This document shows, piece after piece, positions 30,272 through 36,177 of a DNA stretch of 36,177 nt. Position 1 is the first letter of the stretch, and every line of letters starts with the position of its first letter. The notes beneath the pieces were generated by a model. The model was not told where the DNA came from, made no database searches, and was given only the letters and a program-made list of their open reading frames with translations. The translations under genes and the position numbers were made by a program. Source of the stretch: Paracoccaceae bacterium (GTDB lineage Bacteria > Pseudomonadota > Alphaproteobacteria > Rhodobacterales > Rhodobacteraceae); NCBI GenBank assembly GCA_024304855.1, contig JAMWZG010000011.1, positions 1 to 36,177 of the forward strand. The letters run 5' to 3'.

Positions 30272-30441
30272 GAACGTGTCCTTTCTGGAGGTGTGATGTC
30301 GGGTGTGGTCAAACGGATGCGGCCCATTCACCGCAAGAGCCGCAATGCCCCGCTCCGGCGCAATGGCGGAAGATGTCATGGGCGTATCCTCTGGAATGGG
30401 CACAAAGGCCCGATGGCGATCAGGGGGGTCGCGAAACGTGA

Positions 30442-30804
30442 TCAGGCCAGAGGGGGCGCGCGCAATCCCAGCGCAGGGTCAAGCACCATGCGCGTGGCGC
30501 GGCTTTCGTTTGGGGCAACGATGCGGGACAGCATCCGCAGATCGGCATCGCGCCGCAGGTCGGGTTGGCGCGGCTCTGCGCCCGCCGCGACGATCTGACA
30601 GGCAGAACAGTCCAGATGGGCGGGCATTCCGTCATCCAGCGGATCGGCGCAAAGGTCGGACAGGCTGCCGCCTGCAAGAACATAGGCCTGCACTGCGGCG
30701 TCCGACTGTGCTGGCGCGCGATGGGCAAAGCCAATCATCACCAGCGCGGCAACCAGGGTTGCAACAACCGCAAGGCGTGACAGGATGGCGAGACGCTGGA
30801 CCAT
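30442..30804 (-). CDS. Small exported protein with CxxC, DUF2946-like
   Basis: The ATG at 30804 gives 120 aa (MVQRLAILSRLAVVATLVAALV...), a signal or anchor helix followed by DLCADPLDDGMPAHLDCSACQIVAAG with a C-x-x-C pair and further Cys/His. An upstream in-frame TTG at 30840 is possible; no strong Shine-Dalgarno supports either. The tail ends LRAPPLA, like the 128-aa protein at 28532, suggesting related family members on each side of the PCuAC gene. Probably periplasmic with a metal or redox role; function not known. Confidence 0.6.
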   Translation of the reverse strand: MVQRLAILSRLAVVATLVAALVMIGFAHRAPAQSDAAVQAYVLAGGSLSDLCADPLDDGMPAHLDCSACQIVAAGAEPRQPDLRRDADLRMLSRIVAPNESRATRMVLDPALGLRAPPLA

Positions 30805-30846
30805 GTTTGCGTCAATGCTATGCCCGACCGCGCAATTCAAGCCTTT

Positions 30847-32316
30847 TCAGCCGGCTCGCCCTTCGGGCACGGCTTCCGCATCGGCAGATCCCGCAGGGCG
30901 ATAGGGCTGGTTGTGGCGACGTGCCACATGCCAGAGATCGGAGCCTTCGGTGCGCGCATGGCCATGGCCGGTGGCTTCGAAAACGCGTGCCGCCTCGGTC
31001 GCGGCCCCGTCCAGAATCGCCTCTTTGTCCAGATGCGGGATGTGTCGGTCTTCCATCAGCACGCGGCCATCGACCAGCACCGTATCCACATCCGCAGCCG
31101 TTGCGAAATGGGTGATCCGGTTCAGGGCCATCACGGGTGGCCACAGATGCGGCTTGCGCCCGTCCAGCAGGATGATGTCGGCCTTCTTGCCCACCTCGAG
31201 CGAGCCGATCTCGGTCTCCAGTCCCAGTGCGCGGGCGGCGTCGATGGTGCACATCTCCAGCGTTTTGCCTTCGGGCAGGACGGCAGGATCGCGGAAATGG
31301 CGGCGGTGGTAGTGCATCGCCTGCGCCATGTGGCGGAACATGTCAAAGCCGCGGTCCGGCGCGCCCGCGTCTGACCCAAGGCAGACGGTCACGCCTGCCT
31401 CGAGCAGTTCGGGCACGGGGCAGCGGCCGATGATCGACATGATGGCGCTGGGGTTGTGGATGATCGTGGCGCCGGTGTCGCGCAGCGCGTCGAAATCCGC
31501 CTCGGTCAGATCCACGCTGTGCCCCAGGGCCGCGCGCGGCGACAAGAGGCCAAGGTCACGGGCCAGCGCGATGGACCCTTCGCGGTGGCCGTCCTGCGTG
31601 AACAGCACGCCGGTGCGGTCCTGTAGAGCGCGCATGGCGGTGGACATGGCGCGGATCTCGTCCCCATGTGCAGCCATGTGATCGGCCGTATAGACCGGCA
31701 GGATCAGCGCCACGCCGGTGCGCCGGGTCAGAACATCGTCATGTCGCGCGATCAGGTCGGCGCAGACCTGCATCTGCGCGTCGAAACTGACGGGCTGGTG
31801 GTCGGGGCCGAAATGGCGCGGAAAGGGCAGGCGGCCCGGCCCCACGGCCATGATCGTGCGCAGACCGCTTTCCTCCGTGGCGGCGCAATGGGCATCCCCT
31901 GCCGCGGGCGTGTCGGTGCGATAGACATCCGCCCCGCCGCCCAGCAGCGATACCGCTGTTGTCACCCCGCCCATCAACCGCTCCAATTGCGCCAGACGTT
32001 GCTCGGCCAACCAGAAATCCGGCGTGGCGGCATGGGCGTAGATGTCGGCGCAGATCTGGAACCACAGGTCGCCATCCCCGTCGCCGGCCGCGCGGACAAG
32101 GCCGTGACCGGCATGGGAATGGGCGTCGATCAGGCCTGGCAGGGCGATCAGGCCGGGGCGGTCGATCACCTGCCGCGCCGGGGGCGGGGTGCCCGTGCCG
32201 ATGGCCGCGATCCGGTCGGCATCCACGGCGATCCACCCTCCCTCGATCACGCGGCGGTCACGGTCCACGGTGACGATCGTGGCGCAGCGGATCAGTAGGT
32301 CATGCGGCGCGCTCAT
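30847..32316 (-). CDS. Amidohydrolase-superfamily protein (MtaD/TrzN/SsnA-like)
   Basis: A 489-aa cytoplasmic hydrolase. The metal H-x-H is H66/H68 in DAHSHAGHG; H266 (ALGHSVDL) and D316 (CLGSDAGAPD) occupy the later ligand positions. In the usual beta-5 position, where relatives have an H-x-x-E, the sequence reads VLFTQDGHREG (T240/Q241/D242, H244), so the standard His is not seen. The family deaminates or dechlorinates purines, triazines or similar compounds. The start overlaps the GntR stop (ATGA), so the two are coupled, and a peptide-type importer is divergent. Substrate unknown. Confidence 0.88.
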   Translation of the reverse strand: MSAPHDLLIRCATIVTVDRDRRVIEGGWIAVDADRIAAIGTGTPPPARQVIDRPGLIALPGLIDAHSHAGHGLVRAAGDGDGDLWFQICADIYAHAATPDFWLAEQRLAQLERLMGGVTTAVSLLGGGADVYRTDTPAAGDAHCAATEESGLRTIMAVGPGRLPFPRHFGPDHQPVSFDAQMQVCADLIARHDDVLTRRTGVALILPVYTADHMAAHGDEIRAMSTAMRALQDRTGVLFTQDGHREGSIALARDLGLLSPRAALGHSVDLTEADFDALRDTGATIIHNPSAIMSIIGRCPVPELLEAGVTVCLGSDAGAPDRGFDMFRHMAQAMHYHRRHFRDPAVLPEGKTLEMCTIDAARALGLETEIGSLEVGKKADIILLDGRKPHLWPPVMALNRITHFATAADVDTVLVDGRVLMEDRHIPHLDKEAILDGAATEAARVFEATGHGHARTEGSDLWHVARRHNQPYRPAGSADAEAVPEGRAG

Positions 32317-32999
32317 GCCAGCAGATCCCGCAGGTCGCTGGGTTCCTGCGTGTCCTGTTCCAGATCAAGCTGGCCTTCCAGATGGTCGATATGGTGGTTC
32401 ATCAGATGTTTGGCGCGATCCGCATCGCCGCGCGCGATGGCCGCCACGATCTCGGCGTGTTCATCGGGGCCGCAATCGGTCTGGCTGCGGGTCTGATACA
32501 TCACGATGATCAGTGAGGTGCGCGAGAGCAGATCCCGCAGCACATCCCACAGATAGGGCGATCCGGCCAGTTCGCCGATCAGCAGATGGAATGCCCCCGA
32601 CAGCCGCACCGTCGCCTTGGTGTCGCCCGCCGCCCGCGCCTCGCGCTCCTGGGTCACATGGGCCTCCAGCCGGGCAATCGCCGTGGGCGTCACCACTTCG
32701 CAAAGGCGCGCCACAAGCTGCGTCTCGATCGTGCGGCGCGCAAAGAAGATGTCGCGCGCCTCCTCGATCGACGGCTGCGAGACGAAGGCGCCGCGATTGG
32801 GCACCAGCGTCACCAGCCCGTCATGCTCCAATGCGGCCAGCGCCTGCCGGACACGGGCGCGACTCACCGAGAAGATCTCGGCCAGTTGCTCCTCCTTGAG
32901 GCGGGTGCCGGGCTTCAGCTTGCGCTCGGCAATCGACAGCCAGATGCGGTTGTAGATCTCGACATGCGGGGCGTCGGTGGTCGTCTCGGCCAGATTCAT
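32313..32999 (-). CDS. GntR-family transcriptional regulator with FCD domain
   Basis: The start at 32999 (MNLAETTTDAPHVEIYNRIW) has GGAGG 9 nt upstream; the frame continues to 33263 but this extra part covers the promoter region and lacks homology. The 228-aa protein has a winged-helix domain (LAEIFSVSRARVRQALAALEHDGLV, about 40-75) and an FCD ligand domain with metal-type histidines in FHLLIGELAG, DEHAEIVAAI and HLMNHHIDHLE. FCD regulators are usually repressors released by a pathway metabolite. It is coupled to the amidohydrolase gene and divergent from the importer, which fits a local catabolic repressor acting on the palindrome at 33080. Confidence 0.92.
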   Translation of the reverse strand: MNLAETTTDAPHVEIYNRIWLSIAERKLKPGTRLKEEQLAEIFSVSRARVRQALAALEHDGLVTLVPNRGAFVSQPSIEEARDIFFARRTIETQLVARLCEVVTPTAIARLEAHVTQEREARAAGDTKATVRLSGAFHLLIGELAGSPYLWDVLRDLLSRTSLIIVMYQTRSQTDCGPDEHAEIVAAIARGDADRAKHLMNHHIDHLEGQLDLEQDTQEPSDLRDLLA

Positions 33000-33043
33000 C
33001 TGCGGTATCCTCCCGTCCTGAAAGGCGAAATCAGGTTTGCCTA

Positions 33044-33095
33044 AAAATAAGTCAACAATTGTGTCGGCACAAGAATAAAAAATTGTAGACAATTT
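33044..33095. promoter_or_regulatory. Divergent promoter with GntR/FCD operator palindromes
   Basis: AAATTGT-AG-ACAATTT (33080-33095) is a perfect 16-bp palindrome matching the T-T-G-T-N-N-A-C-A-A core typical of GntR/FCD operators. A weaker TTGTG-N4-CACAA (33059-33072) lies beside it. For the minus strand, TTGTGC (33072-33067), 17 bases, TATTTT (33049-33044) is a good promoter for the regulator gene; the operators overlap or adjoin it and also lie upstream of the importer start (33181). Autoregulation plus control of the importer is expected. Confidence 0.65.
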
Positions 33096-33180
33096 ATAAC
33101 GCGTATGTTTGCAATGTGTGCATCGCGGCCATGCAGCCCCTGCAATGCGGCCAGCGCCATAACCCAACGGGAGAAATGCG

Positions 33181-34746
33181 ATGCTTCGCCACCTCATGAT
33201 GACCGCCGCCGCCGCGACGCTGTTCGCGACCGGGGCCAGTGCCGAAACCCTGCGCTTTGCCACGGCGCGCGATGTCTACGGGCTTGATCCCCATGCCGTC
33301 ACCGACAGTTTCACCAATATCTTCACCCATCACATCTATGAGCCGCTGGTGCGCTATGACGCCGAACTGAAGATCGAGCCGGCGCTGGCGACCGCATGGG
33401 AGGTGATCGAGCCGACGCGCGTGCGTTTCACCCTGCGCGACGGCGTGACCTTCCACGGGGGCGAAACCTTTGGTGCGGATGACGTGCAGGTGTCGCTGAT
33501 GCGGGCGGTCGATCCGAAATCGCCCCTGCGTGGCAACCTTCCCGGTCTGAAAGCGGTCGAGATTGTGGACGATCTGACCGTCGATCTGATCCTTGAGGGG
33601 CCGACGCCGCTCCTGAACAACTACCTCACCAATATCTTCATCCTCGACAAAGGCTGGCTGGAGGCGAACAACGCCGTCGCCCCCATTGATGCCAGCCAGG
33701 GCGAGGAAGGCCATACCACCAACAACGCCAATGGCACCGGGCCTTTCGTTCTGGAAAGCCGCCGCCCCGATGCGCTGAACGTGCTGGTGGCCAATGCGGC
33801 GTGGTGGGATACGCCCGTGCACAACCTGACCCGGATCGAACATACGCCCATCGGATCGGATGCGACCCGCGTGGCGGCGCTGCTGTCCGGCGAGATCGAC
33901 CTGATCGAACCCGCGCCCTTGCAGGATGCCGGCCGGATCGAAGCGGCCGAAGGCGTGCGGATGCTGCAAAACCCCGGTTTGCGCAGCATCATGATGGGCA
34001 TCAACATGGGTGACAGCCTGATTGATGGCAATGTGGACGGCAACCCGCTGAAAGACATCCGCGTGCGGCAGGCGCTGTATCACGCGATCAACATGGACCT
34101 GATCCGCGACCGGATCATGCGTGGCAAGTCGCGTGTCACCGGATCGCTGATCGCGCCCGAGGTGAACGGCTATACCGAAGCGATGGATGCACGTCTGCCC
34201 TATGATCCCGAACGCGCCAAGGCGCTGCTGGCCGAGGCGGGCTATCCCGACGGCTTCGCCTTCAACCTGAACTGCCCCAATGACCGCTATGTCAATGACG
34301 AAGGCATCTGTCAGGCGATGGCCGCGATGCTGGCGCAGGCGGGGCTGGAGCCGCGTCTGGTGACAGAGCCGCGTCAGATGCATTTCCAGAAGGTGGATAA
34401 CCGGCAGGTGGATGTGTTCATGCTGGGCTGGGCGACGCTGCCGATGCTGGACGGCTTTTCGGTGCTGTCGGCGATGCTGGCGACACCGGGCGGTGAATAT
34501 GGCACCTTTACCCCGGCGGGATATTCCAACCCGCGCGTGGACGAGTTGACCAAGGCTGTCGCCACCGAAGTCGATCCCGAAAAGCGCAACGCCATGATGA
34601 TCGAGGCGCTGATGCTGGCCAAGGATGACGTGGCATGGCTGCCGCTGCACCAGCAGCCGCTGTCATGGGCCGCGCGCGACACGGTCGAGGTGCCGCAGGC
34701 CGCCGATGATCTGGTGCGCCTGTGGTATGCGCGCGTCACCAAGTGA
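33181..34746 (+). CDS. Peptide/nickel-type (class C) ABC transporter periplasmic binding protein
   Basis: A 521-aa exported protein with a GGGAG ribosome site. The signal peptide (MLRHLMMTAAAATLFATGASA) precedes ETLRFATARDVYGLDPHAVTDSF, a DppA/OppA-family start; FTLRDGVTFHGGETFGADDV and NRYNA-like regions follow, and VRQALYHAINMDLI is typical. The ligand may be a peptide or another small molecule. It is the first gene of a typical Dpp-type operon (binding protein, two permeases) divergent from a GntR regulator and an amidohydrolase, so it probably imports that enzyme's substrate or a precursor. Confidence 0.92.
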   Translation: MLRHLMMTAAAATLFATGASAETLRFATARDVYGLDPHAVTDSFTNIFTHHIYEPLVRYDAELKIEPALATAWEVIEPTRVRFTLRDGVTFHGGETFGADDVQVSLMRAVDPKSPLRGNLPGLKAVEIVDDLTVDLILEGPTPLLNNYLTNIFILDKGWLEANNAVAPIDASQGEEGHTTNNANGTGPFVLESRRPDALNVLVANAAWWDTPVHNLTRIEHTPIGSDATRVAALLSGEIDLIEPAPLQDAGRIEAAEGVRMLQNPGLRSIMMGINMGDSLIDGNVDGNPLKDIRVRQALYHAINMDLIRDRIMRGKSRVTGSLIAPEVNGYTEAMDARLPYDPERAKALLAEAGYPDGFAFNLNCPNDRYVNDEGICQAMAAMLAQAGLEPRLVTEPRQMHFQKVDNRQVDVFMLGWATLPMLDGFSVLSAMLATPGGEYGTFTPAGYSNPRVDELTKAVATEVDPEKRNAMMIEALMLAKDDVAWLPLHQQPLSWAARDTVEVPQAADDLVRLWYARVTK

Positions 34747-34801
34747 TCCGGTCGGGCAGGGGGCCATCCCCTGCCCACCATGACCCAAGGGAGGTTCCGC
34801 A

Positions 34802-35785
34802 ATGCTTGGTTTCCTGATCCGCCGGATCATCCAGTCGGTGTTCGTGATGCTGGCCGTCGCGTTGATCGCCTTCATGATGTTCCGCTTCATGGGTGATCCG
34901 GTCAATTCCATGGTGGCCGAAACCGCCACGACCGAAGAACGCGACGCGGTGCGCGAGCGTCTTGGTCTGGATCAGCCGCTTTACGTGCAATACGGCCGCT
35001 TTGTCGCTCGTGCTGCGACCGGGGATTTCGGCCTGTCCTGGCGCAATGCACGGCCGGTCTCGACCTTGCTGGCGGAACGGTTCCCGGCCACGGCGGAACT
35101 GGTGCTGGTGGCGGCGGGGCTGTCGCTGGTGCTGGGGATTCCCCTGGGCATCCTGACGGCCCTCAGGCCGCATAGTGTTTCGACGCAGGCGTTGCAGCTG
35201 ATGTCGCTGGTGGGGATTTCGTTGCCCACCTTCGTGACGGGTATCCTGCTGATCCTGATCTTTTCCGTCTGGCTGGGCTGGTTGCCATCCTTCGGGCGGG
35301 GCACGGTGGTGGATGTGGGCTGGTGGTCCACGGGGTTCCTGACGCTGTCGGGCCTCAAGGCGCTGATCCTGCCCTCTGTGATGCTCTGCCTGTTCCAGTT
35401 GACGCTGATCATGCGGCTGGTGCGATCCGAGATGATGGAGGTCTTGCGCACCGATTACATCAAATTCGCCAAGGCGCGGGGTCTGACCAACCGATCCATC
35501 CATTTCCATCACGCGCTGAAGAACACGCTGATCCCTGTGATCACCATCTTCGGGCTGCAATTGGGCGGGCTGATCGCCTTTGCGATCATCACGGAAACCG
35601 TGTTCCAGTGGCCGGGCATGGGCGCCCTTTTCATTCAGGCCGTCAGCTTTGGCGATGTGCCGGTGATGGCCGCCTATCTGGTGCTGGTCAGCCTGATTTT
35701 CGTGATCATCAATACCACCGTCGATCTGCTCTATGCTGTGCTGGACCCGCGCCTGCGGGTCGAGGGCGCGCGGGCGGCCCATTGA
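34802..35785 (+). CDS. Peptide-type ABC transporter permease (DppB/OppB-like)
   Basis: A 327-aa permease with GGGAGG ahead of ATG. The N-terminal FLIRRIIQSVFVMLAVALIAFMMFR helix and the RLGLDQPLYVQYGRFV segment are standard DppB features; the EAA-loop region is LRTDYIKFAKARGLTNRSIHFHHALKN. Six membrane helices are expected. It is 55 bp downstream of the binding-protein gene. Confidence 0.93.
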   Translation: MLGFLIRRIIQSVFVMLAVALIAFMMFRFMGDPVNSMVAETATTEERDAVRERLGLDQPLYVQYGRFVARAATGDFGLSWRNARPVSTLLAERFPATAELVLVAAGLSLVLGIPLGILTALRPHSVSTQALQLMSLVGISLPTFVTGILLILIFSVWLGWLPSFGRGTVVDVGWWSTGFLTLSGLKALILPSVMLCLFQLTLIMRLVRSEMMEVLRTDYIKFAKARGLTNRSIHFHHALKNTLIPVITIFGLQLGGLIAFAIITETVFQWPGMGALFIQAVSFGDVPVMAAYLVLVSLIFVIINTTVDLLYAVLDPRLRVEGARAAH

Positions 35786-35801
35786 CCTGCCGGAGGATGC
35801 C

Positions 35802-36177
35802 ATGACCGACACACCCCAACCGAACGCGACCCCCTCGGCGCTGGCGCGCCTGTGGAACAGCGATCTGGCGTGGAATTTCCGCCGTTCCTGGACGGCGCGC
35901 ATCTCCAGCCTGCTGATCCTGATCCTGTTCGCTGCCGCCCTGTTCGCGCCACTGCTGGCGACGCAGAACCCCTATGACATCTCGCAATTGTTCCTTTTGG
36001 ACAGCGAATTGCCCCCCGCCTGGATCGAAGGGGGCGATCCCCGCTATCTGCTGGGAACGGATGAACAGGCGCGCGATCTGTATTCCTCGATCCTTTACGG
36101 GTTGCGCCTGTCGCTGATCGTGGGCTTTGCCAGCGTGGCGCTGGCGGCGGTCGTGGGGATCTCGCTGGGTCTGCTGG
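35802..36177 (+). CDS. Peptide-type ABC transporter permease (DppC/OppC-like), 3'-truncated by window edge
   Basis: The ATG at 35802 follows GGAGG by 7 nt and lies 16 bp beyond the first permease. The 125 visible codons read MTDTPQPNATPSALARLWNS... with a first membrane helix (ISSLLILILFAAALFAPLLA), the LLGTDEQARDLYSSILYGLRLSLIVG segment that is the DppC hallmark, and the beginning of the next helix. The rest, and presumably the ATPase genes, lie past the window. Confidence 0.9.
   Translation, partial: MTDTPQPNATPSALARLWNSDLAWNFRRSWTARISSLLILILFAAALFAPLLATQNPYDISQLFLLDSELPPAWIEGGDPRYLLGTDEQARDLYSSILYGLRLSLIVGFASVALAAVVGISLGLL

Noticed and set aside
33094-34650. A 518-codon minus-strand frame opposite the peptide-binding protein
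   Set aside because: It is antisense to a clear DppA-type protein, His/Gln/Arg-rich, with no family match.
1-36177. Mobile elements, CRISPR arrays, tRNA or rRNA genes
   Set aside because: No transposase, integrase, repeated spacers, cloverleaf or rRNA-like sequence was recognised on either strand; gene spacing is tight and composition even.

Overview
The window reads as chromosomal DNA of a high-GC alphaproteobacterium, most likely a Rhodobacteraceae (Paracoccus/Rhodobacter-like) organism. This rests on the strong G/C third-position bias, Tat-type signal peptides on exported binding proteins, and the gene families present; no rRNA or tRNA gene is available to fix the genus. No insertion sequence, phage gene, integrase, tRNA, CRISPR array or plasmid replication gene is visible.

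Layout. (1) 1-735: 3'-truncated sugar-phosphate isomerase/epimerase-like gene. (2) 868-10354, minus strand: a seven-gene hydroxamate-siderophore operon running AraC regulator, TonB-dependent receptor, FhuD-, FhuB- and FhuC-like importer, exporter-fold ABC half-transporter, and siderophore-interacting flavin reductase (SIP). (3) 10645-12639, plus: a second TonB-dependent receptor, divergent from the AraC gene and closed by a clear intrinsic terminator. (4) 12706-13599, minus: MarR regulator and small DUF2218 protein, divergent from (5) 13722-17275, plus: a CeuBCDE/YclNOPQ/FatBCD-type importer with overlapping genes. (6) 17335-20759, minus: a 540-aa protein of unknown function and an FAD/NAD(P)-binding protein. 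(7) 20999-22417, plus: M20D amidohydrolase of the AbgB type. (8) 22511-24981, minus: a GMC oxidoreductase fused to a gluconate-2-dehydrogenase-subunit-3-like domain, and a glyoxalase/VOC protein. (9) 25071-28361, minus: a third FecCD-type importer plus a ribbon-helix-helix protein. (10) 28532-30804, minus: a probable copper-handling cluster (PCuAC chaperone with extra C-terminal domain, two small His/Cys-containing exported proteins, TrmO). (11) 30847-32999, minus: amidohydrolase and GntR/FCD regulator, divergent from (12) 33181-36177, plus: a dipeptide/oligopeptide-type ABC importer, cut by the window end.

How it works together. Regions 2 to 5 make an iron-scavenging island: two outer-membrane receptors, two complete siderophore importers of different substrate class, a cytoplasmic ferric-siderophore reductase and local AraC and MarR regulators. 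No NRPS or NIS synthetase and no tonB/exbB/exbD is present, so the locus looks built for uptake of siderophores made elsewhere, energised by a TonB system encoded outside the window. Regions 9 and 10 combine a third metal-complex importer with copper proteins. Regions 11 and 12 form a self-contained catabolic module (transporter, hydrolase, repressor) with a near-ideal GntR palindrome in the divergent promoter.

The most unusual points are: the GMC oxidoreductase has lost its Rossmann glycine motif exactly at a fusion junction; a perfect 18-bp palindrome lies upstream of the VOC-GMC pair; SIP is paired with a lone exporter-fold ABC protein; the PCuAC protein carries a second domain and sits beside a FecCD importer; and a 540-aa unknown protein lies among iron genes.
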